Assembly: GCA_018340375.1 (NCBI GenBank)
Contig: JAFFJZ010000003.1
Span: forward strand, 2,418,001 to 2,482,000
Source of the DNA: Gonatopus flavifemur
Lineage: Eukaryota; Arthropoda; Insecta; Hymenoptera; Dryinidae
DNA length: 64,000 nt
Direction of reading: 5' to 3'
Below, piece by piece: positions 49,913-62,154 of the stretch. Made by a program: the position numbers and the translations under genes. The notes beneath the pieces were generated by a model. That model ran no database searches. It was not told the origin of the DNA and saw only the letters and a list, made by a program, of their open reading frames with translations. Each line of letters begins with the position of its first letter. Positions within the stretch are counted from its first letter, which is position 1.

Positions 49913-51565
49913 CTAAATTAGGAAAACAACAAATTACAAACAGGACAAATATTCACAATGTCTATAAAAATATATAAAAACCTTCAAATTTGTGAGAAAC
50001 AATGTGTTTCGAATCGGTAGTTGTGATAACTCTTGTACCACTAACGTTTCGTAAAAATAACATTGAACCCAACATTGTAATTTGTTTATGGTCGTGTTGG
50101 TGACTGAGGCATTGCAGCGTCATTCCCATAGATATAGGATTTCCTTTAGTATCTAATAATCTTTCTCCATGTCGCGCAGCTAATTTTCCAAGTTCTTCTT
50201 TCAAATATGAATACATCTCTTTACGTTGTGCGATCAACTGTTTGTATCCTGCCATTCCTAAGCTCAAAAGAGTTATCATAACATCCATCACGGAACTGGC
50301 ATTCGCGCGACCTGGATACATTTTTGATATGCGATCCAGAAGACTTTTGTCAAATGAACCAACAATTGCACCTCCTACCGGTACCAAAAAATTTTTATCC
50401 GTACTTTGCACAAATGCATCCACTCGGCCTTTCCTCGATGCTTCTTGTATAAGATGCATACATCTTGTACTTTGCAACCTACAAATAATAATGACAAAAA
50501 ACACTCGGTATGTAATATTATCCCAAGATTCAAGGATCATTCGAACGTTGATGATAAGACTCACCCATATGAATTATTTATCAAATGAGGTATATTGTAT
50601 TGCGTACAAAGACTTGCTATCAAATCAACCGAATCGCATGCTCTTGGAGCAAAGCAACTGGTTGTTGTAAGTACGCAAGCAATACTTTCTCCTAGCGCTG
50701 CCATTTGAGCTTCTAATCTTTGTAAGTCTGTTTTCAATTCATCTCCAATTATTTGCATTTCTATAACAATAGGTTCTAAACCAGCTGTGATTATTGATTT
50801 AAAACTAGACTTCTGATCGATTCTAGGCCATAATACGTATTTTGCTCTGGGTCTGTCTTGTTTTAACGTTAGCATGCACAGCACCAAACTCATTCCAGTT
50901 GCCATTGGTGATAAAAAACATCCTGCTATGCTTTTTACTCCTGCAATGAGAATTGAAATCATGCGCAAGGCAAGAATGATTAATCTCATGGGATTTGATG
51001 GGAAAGAAACAGTGTTTCCAACTCCAAGAAGTTGATTCAAATCTCCACAACACGAAGAAAGGAAGAAAGTTTTTATCGAATGCCGTTAAAATGAGATTTT
51101 GTTTTCTTACCCATATATCGTATAACTTCGAGTACTAAGGAATTGGTTAACTTGTACATTAGACTGCTTCCAGCGGCTTTAGGTTGTACTTCCTCCAAGT
51201 CTCCGGATCTACCAATTCCATGTCCCATACGAAAATGTCGTCTTGCTACTATGTTTGAAACAATTCTTGCCTCGCGTTCGCCAACGCTACAGTTTGTAGG
51301 AAAATTATTACTATCCATTTGTGCAAGATCCGATAGAAAAGCTTCTATCGTTGCATCGTCCCAACCCTCTTCCGGCCATTTTCGCTATTCGATGATAAAT
51401 ATAAAAAACTTCATTATTCAAGGACTTTTTATTTCAATGTTTTCAACTTACATGTTCAATGAAATGTCTTATAAGATTTTCACGAGTTTTCTTTGCGTTT
51501 AAACCCTGCTGTAGGTACGTCGATGGTATAAGACCCTCTGCCAAACTGAACGCTTGATTGTTCAT
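49647..51565 (-). CDS. SEPSECS: O-phosphoseryl-tRNA(Sec) selenium transferase (SepSecS), 5 exons, complete
   Basis: Exons: 51565-51452, 51384-51111, 50940-50565, 50478-49982 and 49912-49647. All are GT-AG with consistent phases (0,1,2,1), giving 508 residues; human SEPSECS has 501. The enzyme turns O-phosphoseryl-tRNA(Sec) into selenocysteinyl-tRNA(Sec) using selenophosphate and PLP, the last step of selenocysteine synthesis. Visible family motifs in order: [79 protein letters not shown], the PLP site [15 protein letters not shown] (Lys283), [11 protein letters not shown] and NPISMGMTL. All are intact, with no stop or frameshift. The last 47 residues ([17 protein letters not shown] onward) are a Ser/Gly/Ala-rich tail unlike the usual C-terminus. 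The start ATG gives [20 protein letters not shown], aligning with the human N-terminus. It is divergent from the gene at 52584. Confidence 0.95.
49982..50478 (-). CDS. SEPSECS: SepSecS coding exon 4 (PLP-binding lysine)
   Basis: Follows ATTATTTGTAG and carries [20 protein letters not shown], Lys283, VGGAIVGSF and MYPGRANAS. It ends in phase 1 before GTTTTTAT, a weak donor, but the join restores the conserved [12 protein letters not shown]. Confidence 0.92.
50565..50940 (-). CDS. SEPSECS: SepSecS coding exon 3
   Basis: Follows TCTCATTGCAG and carries [15 protein letters not shown] and [10 protein letters not shown]. It ends in phase 2 before GTGAGTC. Confidence 0.93.
51111..51384 (-). CDS. 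SEPSECS: SepSecS coding exon 2
   Basis: Begins [16 protein letters not shown] after the acceptor TCGAATAG. It contains the MDSNNF and GIGRSGD motifs and ends in phase 1 before GTAAGAAA. Confidence 0.92.
51452..51565 (-). CDS. SEPSECS: SepSecS coding exon 1
   Basis: 38 codons from ATG, ending ATTGAACAT before GTAAGTTG, phase 0. Confidence 0.9.
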
Positions 51566-52583
51566 TGTTTTGTATTTTTGAATACAATTTCCAAAGGGTT
51601 TTTTGCCTCCACTGCAGTGATGCGAGTCAATCTTTCAGCATGCCATTGCTTAAGCCGTTTACTAAATTATTATGAAATGAAAATTTATGGAATGTACAAG
51701 CGTAAATGTGTTTTTGAAAATTAAACGATAACGCATGAAATAACAACACAGTATTTTATAAAATAAATTAATTTATTTTCAATAAAACATGACAAAATTA
51801 TAAGAAAAACATCGTGTGTTCGTACAAATGATAAAAAATCAAACTTAATTGAAAATTCAGTGCATTTACTTATGATAAATAATTGTGATAAATTAAATAA
51901 TAATGAGAAAACTTAAATTTCCATTTATAACGACAATAATGTAGATTTAAAAACCATGCAAACAAATGAATAACGTAATAAAGAACACCATTTAAATCTT
52001 TCAACGAATTTGAAGGTTATGTCATGAAATCCTAGTTATTTCACACGAAGTATATAACACTACATACATATATATCCACCTCGCACTTGTTCGATATATT
52101 ATCACGCAAAAGTGTCCGATTAAGAATTTCCAATTCGAGGAAAAACAATTGAACAATGAATAGCACGAATTGTCTTGCTTTCTTTCTAAATCAATTGAAG
52201 ATTTCTGATGAAAACAACTTCAATGCGATGTATGAAAACTTGATAGGTTAAACATTGATATGATTGAATTCACTATTCAGCACCGTTCGTATAAATGGAC
52301 TACATTACAATAATTTCGAGATTCAAATCGCACTGTAACTGTGACGGACTTGTAGTGACTGGTATTATTCGAAGTATCGTTAAACTTGAAGTTGATTTCG
52401 TGTACAGCGCTATATGACAGCCAACAGCTGGATTCTTTCGAGATCGAATAAAAAGGTTGTGTAGGTTATGTCGCGTCGAGGTCACCTAAATCGGATTAAT
52501 TTTACGCAATACAAGGCGATGCAACGTAATTGCTTGGGTAAGGGGGCCCTCGGGGCTGCGTTCCAATTGTTGTCGATTACACG
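51566..52583. promoter_or_regulatory. Head-to-head promoter region between SepSecS and the mitochondrial-type gene
   Basis: About 1.0 kb separates two divergent start codons. The SepSecS side (51600-51660) and the right side (52490-52583, with GTAAGGGGGCCCTCGGGGCT) are GC-richer, as expected for 5' UTRs and promoters, while the middle (51700-52250) is very AT-rich. No individual factor site is claimed. Confidence 0.45.
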
Positions 52584-52784
52584 ATGAGTACCGCGAATGC
52601 GTGGAAGATCGCGAAAATTGCAAAGTACGGATTTTTACCTCGGATTTTGACGTTCGGGCAACAACAGCTAACCGCCGAGGGGTGCTTTCATACAGCGCTA
52701 CGTACGAATTCCTCTTCCGCCTCCACCTCCTGTGCGAACCAGAGTGATCCGCGTGCTGCTGTTCGCGCTTCGACTATCCGTCAG
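52584..52784 (+). CDS. First coding exon of an unidentified gene, mitochondrial-type N-terminus
   Basis: 67 codons from ATG to CGTCAG before GTGTAT, phase 0. It is markedly GC-richer than its surroundings. The N-terminus (MSTANAWKIAKIAKYGFLPR) is basic and amphipathic without acidic residues, like a mitochondrial targeting sequence, and is followed by a Ser-rich linker and DPRAAVRASTIRQ. I do not recognise the product; the domain must lie in later exons. It is divergent from SepSecS. The next exon may be 63820-63929 (phase 0) after an 11-kb intron, or beyond the window. Confidence 0.55.
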
Positions 52785-53617
52785 GTGTATCATTTGTTAT
52801 TGCTTACCATTAGATCAACAATTAACAGTGAAAGATAAAAATACAAGTACAATTATTCGCTTTAGAGTATTTTTCATCCCCAAAGTTCAATGATCAACCA
52901 TCAATGATTCACGTATCACAATTCTCAAGTGTTTTATGCATACATAGAGGGTGGTTCAGATCATAAGTTCAAATTTTAGTTGTACAAAATTGAATGAAAA
53001 TGTAACACTCAACGATAATAACGATGTTTCACGTATTCAACACTCGTATTTCTATCTCTTGTATTTTATTTCTCTTGTTCACAAACGAAAATCAATCATA
53101 ATTCGTACGAACAGAAGTTGGAACGAATAATATGATTTATGAATATTGCAGAGATGATATCATGATTTCATTGAATCAAGTAATTAAATTGCAATCAAAT
53201 GTAGAGTCTTTGATACAATCAAGAGTCGTCACTAAATGCAAACAAAGTTGTTCGAATGAAGATTTTTTAAAATACTTTTTCATATATTTTCCAATGGAAC
53301 CTTGATAAATGTTTATATAAGTTTTTATCACACGCTTGACAATTTTTCTAGAAAACTTTCAAAGTATACAAAAAGTATATTTGAAGAACTAGAACCCCAC
53401 ATTGCAAGTACCCGATGGAAAAATCTACAAAATTTTGGAGAAGTTTTAATAAATTTCATCTCTTATAAAAGGAATAGCGATCATATTAGCGGGCGACTCT
53501 GCAAATTTTAAGAACGGAGCGTAATATTTAATCGCCACCCTCGCAGATATTATATTTCGTACTGTCGAACTTTTTTCCTCTTATTTCCCACTCGCGTTTG
53601 AACTTTACGATGGATAT

Positions 53618-53677
53618 TAAGGCCGTGCCTCTGATCTGGCGCCTGAACAGGGTGCTCTTAGCCTTGGTCCGGCCCTG
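53618..53677. mobile_element. GC-rich segment resembling a transposon end
   Basis: About 60 bases, far GC-richer than the surroundings, ending GGTCCGGCCCTG; read inversely it starts CAGGGCCGG. It has internal inverted similarity (AAGGCCGTGCC against GCCTTGGTCC). CAGGG-type ends are common in DNA transposons. No second end was found. Confidence 0.3.
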
Positions 53678-54840
53678 GATCATACTATCTTAAATGAATT
53701 TCAGTATCGCGTCGCGGTTCATTTTCGTATGCATTCGCATGCATGTTATTCATGTCATGATTTATTGTTTTTACAATACTGGATGAAACCGGGTGCGAAT
53801 CCTTCTCATCTACTGTAACAAAGAGTATCGAGACCCATTCATTACTGAAATCTAATACAAACCATTAAAACAATTGAATTCCCATTGAATCTCATCAATT
53901 CAACCGATTCCAATGAGTTTCAACGGGTTTGTACAAGAGTGAATGTTTGCTTACTACCGTTGCCAAGTTCGTATTAAATCTTATTCAGCCTTGGAATTCA
54001 ACAGACTTTAAATTAGAGATGCTGTACAGTTCCGGACAACATTCACCAGCCTCGTATAGAAACCGTATCCCTGCAAATTTCCTCAAATAGAATCCGAATT
54101 GTATAACATACATGAATTATGAATAAATTTAAATCGATGAAATTATTTTCAAAATTTTTCTCTCACAGAACCTGCATCGATTTTACATATATTCAACACA
54201 GATATCTTTTTCCGTATATCATGTCTTTTCTGATATCATTAATTCAAACTCATGTTAGATTCATGCGATACTCGTTTTGATTGGATTTATGAAGTAAAAT
54301 CTCATTAGTGTTTTCTTTTCATTCATACCAAATATCCCACCCATAATTACGACATTTCTTCTATCCTCTAATCTCTTCAACTCTTAATTAGCCCAGCATC
54401 TTCCTCAACACTTGAATCTCCAAGATCTTGGACTCACTTCTATCTAATAATCTAAAGAACCAGGTTTCCCAACGATACATTTGACCCCCGACATTTTGAA
54501 AATCCATGTCTAAAACGCTTTGGTTTTGAAAATCTTTTAGAAGCCTTTTTTATGCTTCTCAAAATATGTTGTAAAAAACATTCCACATAATATTCTGTAT
54601 ACAAACTCTTACAGAATCTCTGCTGAAGTTTGAAATACAAGCTTGTAAGGCTCTAAAAGTTATGTAAGTTTAAAACAATATATTTGAGATATCTTTTACA
54701 ACATCCTAAGAATCATTGAAGAAAGGATCCGTTTTAAATTGTTGTTTTGATGTCGCATAAGGCTGGCAACTTCATCCATTATATGCAATTTTTATCAAAC
54801 ATACATAGCCCATATATGATAATCTTTTATTAGGGCAGTA

Positions 54841-54945
54841 ATTGCCATAATTATTTAATGATTGTGTAGCTACTCACGCCATTCATTGTGTGTAGGTATA
54901 CTTACTACTCAATACTCTAACACGCTACTGAATAGCTATGGCAAC
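54841..54945. mobile_element. Small MITE, copy A
   Basis: ATTGCCATAATTATTT at the left and GAATAGCTATGGCAAC at the right are inverted matches (about 12 of 14). The 105-base element has no coding frame. Its left 40 bases recur at 55792. Confidence 0.5.
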
Positions 54946-55791
54946 TACGTTCATTAGATGGTCGGAAACCGTTAATTTCGATAGCTCTCACAGCTATTCT
55001 TTTTTATATGTGCAGAGGAAGAATGGTGTGTGATTCAAGTGGATGGATATTAGGAATAAATTGTTACATTCTTCGATGCATAAATGCTGATAAAAGGATC
55101 TGATTTGGAAGAATTAAAAGTAAATTGGGCAATAAAAATTATATGAAAAGAAATAAGAAGTTTGATAGAGGTTAAAGGGTGGATTTGAAACTCTCGAATG
55201 AAACGAAGAAAACTTATTTCTACGAGCTACAATGCAAGATTCGTCGAGTCAATGTAGCCACCTGCTTTGCTCGTGAAATTTAATTTCGAGAGCTTCTATA
55301 TAAACTATATAAAAATTATACAAAGTCCTGTCTGGAAGAATGATGTTATAGAACTTGAAATTAAAATGAAAATTGTATGGAAAGTCTATATAAGGTCTGT
55401 GCAATTATTTTTCTAGATGAAACTAAATGTAAACGCTCTTATGATATTCAATTTTTGTATAAATCTCATAAAAGTATTGCCGATGAAATGCGTTTTTACC
55501 CCCCGTACAATACTCCTCTTCAAAGAATAAAATTTTTGTGATTTTAGATCTTCAGGTCTATCAAAAATTGTCGTACAAAGAGTTTTTGTCTTAATTATGA
55601 ATTGCGCTGATCTAGAAATATATAAAAAATAATGTTGATTTTCTATCAAATTCTATAAAATCTTTATCTAAACTCGATAAATCTTTGATACAAAAGATGC
55701 GCACATCACTACCACGATATTGCACACAGAAAAAAATAATAATTGCGACAAGTTTTTGAATTGACAATTCTTGACTATCCAATAAAAGTAC

Positions 55792-55835
55792 TTGTCATAG
55801 CTATTTAAAGAATTCTGTAGTTACTCGCACGGTTT
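55792..55835. repeat. Partial second copy of the 54841 element
   Basis: TTGTCATAGCTATTTAAAGA through TGTAGTTACTCGCACGG matches the left 40 bases of the element at 54841 at about 80%. The right part has diverged. Confidence 0.45.
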
Positions 55836-57158
55836 AAGAAGTATGATGAATGCTATCAACAACATGATTTGCGATAACCATAACGGTCGGAAAAGTTGCC
55901 ATAATAAATCCCTATCTTCTTCCGCATATAGAAGGAATTTGAAATGAAAAGAGAATAAAATTGAAAGTTCGAGGTATGATGTAAATTATAAGTGGATCAA
56001 ATCAGCACCAGAAGGCCTCAAGCTATTTGTGGACATTTCATGTAGGCAGAGAAAGAGAAGTAAGAACGTTGGCGAAAACAAAATGTGGGAATATAGGGGA
56101 TTGGAATAAGTGATGAACGAAAGGAGGAGATGGAAAATGCGTACTTTGTGGTTATGGTTTGGTTACTATTTGAAATTCAATATTATTTTATAACTGCCAT
56201 TGCGAAGGAAACATTTCCACATACAGTGGAGAAGAATGACATTGAGAGGTTAAGATAGGCTCGAAGCGATGTTCTAAATGATAGAGCAATGGTATTTATG
56301 AAAAATGAAGGATAAAGGGAAAGCGTTGGGAGAGAATGTTTAATGAGAGACTCCTCATTCGCTTCGATCAATTATTTCATGCAGTTTTGATCGAGACTGC
56401 GTGATGAAAATTATTTAGAGATAACTGGAGACATTTAAAGCTTGAGAATAATTGACCGAAAGAGTTTTTTTGGCATATCAACGAAATTTCTAAAGGATAA
56501 TGATGGTAACATAGCACCATTGTTGTTTTTTGGAAAGGCAAGTTATTTTATCATTTGCAGTATCGAAAATAAACTACCGACTGGTCGCCTACGATTTTTT
56601 TTTGCATGACGTATCCCTAGGATATCCTGAGATATGTCCTGAGGGGGTATTCAACCGATACTGAAGGTTTTCGATTCAAAAGCTGTGAAAGGCAAAGGAA
56701 CTCACGCGAATCAAAGGTAAAAGTTGTATTAAATGATGCAACTACAAAAGAGATCAAACTTTGTGTAACTTTGAATCAGCCATCTTTAGCAATGAAAATT
56801 TCAATTTTCCAACTTCATATTCATACTCAGCGATCGCAACAACTGTGATAACCAATATAAAGTTATAGTTAGAATAATCGTAACATTGCAAGAGAAACTC
56901 AGAGGTGAACGATCGATAGCTCATTCTGAAATGTAAGAGTAGTTTCAAAATTTGATGCCCCCTGTACACAACCTCAAAAGTAGCCAAAAAAACCATTTCT
57001 CGAGTACATCGCCTCAAATATATCTCAACATCCTGAGAAGATGGTCCCATTTTGACCTCGGATCAGCAAATTACTCCGAAAATGACTCCCATGTGCCCAA
57101 CACCAACTATGACCCCATTTTTTTTAGAGCTGTGTAATTAATTGAATGTTCCAGAATA

Positions 57159-57286
57159 TGAAGCTGAAGCTAGCAGATTTGAGTTAGCAGACTTGGACTC
57201 CAGCTCATCGTAGAATGTTAATTCAACAAGAATTCAAATTTACATGAACTCAGTTCATAATCGAGGTCTGCTAGCTTCAGCTTCAT
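57159..57286. repeat. Perfect 20-bp inverted repeat around an 88-bp spacer
   Basis: ATGAAGCTGAAGCTAGCAGA at 57159-57178 and its exact reverse complement at 57267-57286. The similarity stops abruptly on both sides of each arm. Confidence 0.8.
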
Positions 57287-58764
57287 AGCAAATTGTTTTT
57301 TTCCGTGCAATCAACATAAAAATTAGACATTTGAGCGAATAATACAACACAAAAAATCATATGATAACTCTGGATGGAGAACCAAGTCATTGGTACAAGG
57401 GGTTTTATGTTGAAGAAAATATGTGAAGAAGAGAGAAAGAGAGAAGGTTATCTTGGGTCAGTCCTGAGCATTCATCATGAACGTTAATTATGTATCACAA
57501 CTACGCTTGGCCAATTACCTATTTTCTTCCTATGATCCACTGTGTCAGGGAACTGAGATTTCACTTTGATATCACGTGTACTACAATGTATGAATGAACT
57601 TTCATATTTTTCCTTGAACTTCATTCAAACGTTAGATTTATCATTGCATAGTTTCATTTGTTTCATTGAATAATTTATTTTTGTGCTCTTTTGTTTTCCT
57701 CTAATCACATCTGATAAAATTAATTCTACAATGAAAAAATACTGTCAGATATGATGTCTGAATAATTAAAGGTGTGTGGGAAGTAATTTAAGATCGGGTT
57801 ACTCGAAATGTTTTTGGAGAATCCTAACTTGACCGGTCACTTCTATTTTTCTAAATGAAATTATGACAAATTTGCATGCATCACATACTCGAATTAACTT
57901 CTGTCCATTTGTTGAGAGGCCTGAAAAAACTCCTACAATAGATTTCCAACAAGATTCCAAACAGCTTTAGTTGAGGAAATGAGATTTATTTAATTCTTGG
58001 CGAAAATGAAGCGTACAGTCGGCAAAATTAATCCTTTTCTTCCTTTTCGACAGAACCTTGTGAATCTATTGTTATTTGATTGGGAACGTTTATGATAAGT
58101 TATCCACTTGAAAATGTTTCTAATTGGCAACAAGGGTACAATTGAGAGAATATAAAAAGTTTGGAAAGTGTAATTTGACGCTTCAAAGCGTGCATCAAGA
58201 GTGATGTAATCCGTGACGTGCAGAGATTACGTACCAAAAAACATTTTTACAAAAATCTGCTGAACAAGCTAAGCTGTCTGTGCGGTTTCTTTATTTGGAT
58301 AAAGAATTATCCTCACGCTTGGTGGAAGTTATTTTTCCATCAAGGATGATTGGATTATTTCCATTGAAGGGGTAACAAACTTCTCACTCGGATTTCCAAT
58401 CTGTTTCCCCCAAAGTATGCCGAGTGTTGGATGTTGTTACATTTGAATGTTTAGTGTATAAGCTACGGAATGTCACAATCAGGGCACATTTATTGGATTC
58501 GATTAGATTGATCATATTCCGTCGAAAGTAGTACCTCCTACACATTACGATTTCACCACGATTGCAATATTGAATTGATTTATCATCCATTGAATGGCAT
58601 AAAATCTAATCGTTTATTTTCGTAAGAAATCCAATTGCAATACACAGCTCACAATGTACAAAATTTCAAATTTGCGATGGCCCATGAAATCAATAAAATA
58701 TTAATTGAATCCGGTTGAATGAATCGTTACATTCTCGATTGCCGTTTTGAGGTATCGGTATCTT

Positions 58765-58825
58765 AAAATTATATATAAAATATGTTTAAACTATATCGAA
58801 TTGTATATAAATTATATATAATTTT
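58765..58825. repeat. AT-only 14-bp perfect inverted repeat
   Basis: AAAATTATATATAA and TTATATATAATTTT are separated by 33 bases; low complexity makes chance plausible. Confidence 0.4.
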
Positions 58826-61337
58826 GATATTTTTGTAATCCTAGAAGCCTCGGGTGAAAAATGAAAAAATCTACAAGATATCGTAAAATACGAGTTCTTT
58901 ATTGCGAGGAATACTCGGAAGAATATGTTTGTGGAAAATCAATATAATAATATAGAGAGTATCCAATCACAAGTTCATGATCACATGCGGCTCATACAAA
59001 CGTTCACAAACACGTTCTTTATCTGCACGAGGAATTTGTTTTCGTTAATTAGATTCAGTATCACCGAAGGTATAGAATTGTGTAACATTATATCACATTT
59101 GAATCTTCGCAATCAAGACCTCCAACAGTCCATTGAATTCTTCCAGTTATGAAATTGTGATATCGCCCTAATGTTTCCAGTCATAAAGTTGGTGGACCTG
59201 CGTTCTGCTGAAGTTCGTATCGGTGAATCAACCTTTGTAGTATGCAGTGAATCAGAATGTTGAGTGCGTTGTCAGTGACACGAATGTGACAGACTTTTGT
59301 GTGATATACCGTTGTTTTCGTAGTTTGTGAATCAGTGCTAAATAAATACACTACTTTTCATTCTGAATTTTGATTATAGTCATTCGTTCACTGTTGGATC
59401 CAAACGTAAGTCGTAGAACATTGCCGAACTGCTCGTTTTTATACAACCCTGGATATTTACTGACTGGATTTTTGTTTTTTTTGGAACTTGCGAATTTTTC
59501 TATCCTGAACATTGAGGAATCACTGGAGAATAAGTTATATGTTATTTCACATTTGTTTATGTTCAGATGAACACCAATGGCATATATGTTAATAATCTGA
59601 AAAATAAAATTTTTCATTCCTAATTAGAATATGATACTTAATTTACATACAAATTTGAATTGATTTTAACAATGATGGAACACAGAATTTTAAAACAGAA
59701 TTTACATTTTGATGTCAATCAAAGCTTTTTTTTTTTTATTCATAACATTAGTCGTTCACCAGCTTCATCTTTGTCTTTCACATATTTTAAATACAGATAA
59801 GATATTGAAAATTGTTACAGAATGTAAATAAAAGTGAGATTATCATTCACTTTTCACGAAATCCATTGAAACAAAGTAAAATACTTCATACGAAACGTGT
59901 GAAATCGATTCTACAGGACAATTCTTGAACTTTGATATTATTCGAATCAAATTTATTTCATATTTTGATTAATCTTGTTAGAAAATAATTGTTCGGCTTT
60001 ATCAATCCATATTGTTTATCATATTTCATTTTATTCGTTGTGTTATCAAATAAAAAACATTCATGAAAGGAAAAGAATTTATGGAATTCATTTAAAAATT
60101 ATGTGGAATAACGTGAATGATTCCTAAAATCCTGTTGATCGTTCATTGTTTTTATAGACACTTTTATTTTTCTATCAATTGATTATTGAATGAGGTCGGA
60201 AATCTAATCAATTACGTTAAACTAGTGATCGAATAGTGTCACTAATTCATTAAACAGCACCATTCATTCAATCTTGCAACTTTATTAGGTATTTTCCTAA
60301 TGTTTAAGATTGAATTCATACATGTGTTTTGAGAATGAATCAAACAAATATTCAATTCGTATTCAAAATTTTTTAAAACCTATTGAAACCGCGTACATAC
60401 TGTGGAGAATCGGATGTAATAATGAAATATTCTGTAACAAAAGTGATCAGGAGTGTTGGTATTCATTTACACTTCTGTTGCATCAAAAGAAATTGTCTCT
60501 GTTAATTTTGTAGTTCATAGCTTATTCAAATATTCTTTGATAAACTATGCTGGGCCTCACGTTTCATCATTAACGCGTTGTTTTAAACATTTTGAAAAAC
60601 TTTCATATGAAAAATGACACTTCGATTATGATTATGGTTACATATGACCAAAAAGACATGGCCCATCCGTGAGTATATGTCTGGTATCAAAAATGATACT
60701 CGAATGATTAAGGACCACCAGAGGCGCTGGATGGTATTCCAGCTGTACTGTTTTAGTGTGCTTTGGCAGCTGCCAATACATACGTACACATACATACACA
60801 AGGTGTCCTAAATTTTATACCACCTCTGACGACGACGACAACATCATTCACGTTGTAATTAAGACAATGAGATGTTTTAGAGACCCAAATTTGATCTGGA
60901 ATTGGAAATTTCAATCTCCTTCTTCTACGTGTTGATGGTTTCCTTTCTCTTTTTGAATCTTACAAGGAAAAAAATTAGCTCTCAATGAAATCTAAGCTCC
61001 GATTAATGTAGAAATAGTGAAAAATTCTTTGTTACCTCCAACGGAATTATCGTTGCATTTGATATTTTTTGATGAATTTAATTGATATTCTGGTATAGGT
61101 GGGAAATATTTTCCACTATCTATATATAAATCGGAGCTTGGGTCGCATTAACAGTTCATTTTCCTCCGCGTAATAAATCCTTTATCGATTTTCGTGTTTA
61201 AAGGTCGTGCTATGCTACAATGATTCGAAACAATTGGACAAAAAATTTTTTTGGCATAAAGCAATGAATATATATAAACAAATAATGAACATTCGATTAA
61301 ATTTGATATAAACTGAAAAAAATAATGCATAAAAAAC

Positions 61338-61357
61338 AACAATAATAATAATAATAA
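61338..61357. repeat. AAT trinucleotide microsatellite
   Basis: About six AAT units are read directly. Confidence 0.85.
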
Positions 61358-62021
61358 ATGATTTTGATTCGAAATCATAATTTTAATGAAATTGATTCCC
61401 ATACAAAATTTTTTGCTAGCTCCTGGGGTATTTTTAAAATGAATCTTCCTCGAACACTGATACAGAGTACTCCGATGGAGTAACATCGAAAATAGTTATT
61501 GACTGGGCGTTAGAACAAGAGCTACCGCAGTTGGAATACCCGTTATTACTAATTTTCTCCGTGCGGGGCAGGAAAAATGTTCGATAAACCAAACTCCAAT
61601 ATTAATCATCATACCAATTTCAATGTTTATATTGGAACGAAATTCACGTAATACACAGTAATATCTGCAGTAGCATAGTATTTTTTATTATGCTTTTCCG
61701 ATTACGGACAGTAAGCAGAGGACGTTGAAACATCTTCAGGGGGATACAAATTTTACACAATTTTCACCATTATTCATAAACTGGGGAAAAAAATAGTGGA
61801 GCCAACCCTGTAAGTGTTTAAATATGGCGAATATTGAAATAAATCCCCGCTTACTTATTTTAATCGATATTCAATCGACTCAATCGCGTGGCGAGATTCA
61901 TCGTATCACATAATTTCAACTGTATGAAGGATTTTGAAGTCACCCATCCACAGACTATCTTCAACTGCGCTGCTTAAGTCAGACTACCTGAATTCCTCAG
62001 AAATCGATTAATTTTTCAGAG

Positions 62022-62154
62022 GTGCACTGAGAGAAGAACAATTTGAAGGTCCGGATTACTGGAATTTTATTATACAATTTTCAGTACTATTTAGATTTAT
62101 CAAACAAGTATTACTATTTCCCGAACTTCCGAATCGCTCTTCTCTCAATGTGTG
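62022..62154. repeat. 133-bp imperfect fold-back element
   Basis: The left arm 62022-62060 (with ACTGAGAGAAGAACAATT) is inverted at 62118-62154 (with GCTCTTCTCTCAATGTG), sharing a perfect TTGAGAGAAGA-type core with about 75% pairing overall. A mariner-like end motif (ACACCCTGTAT) lies 170 bases to the right at 62328-62338. Confidence 0.45.

Noticed and set aside
50242..50670. 142-codon plus-strand frame
   Set aside because: Exact antisense shadow of SepSecS exons 3 and 4.
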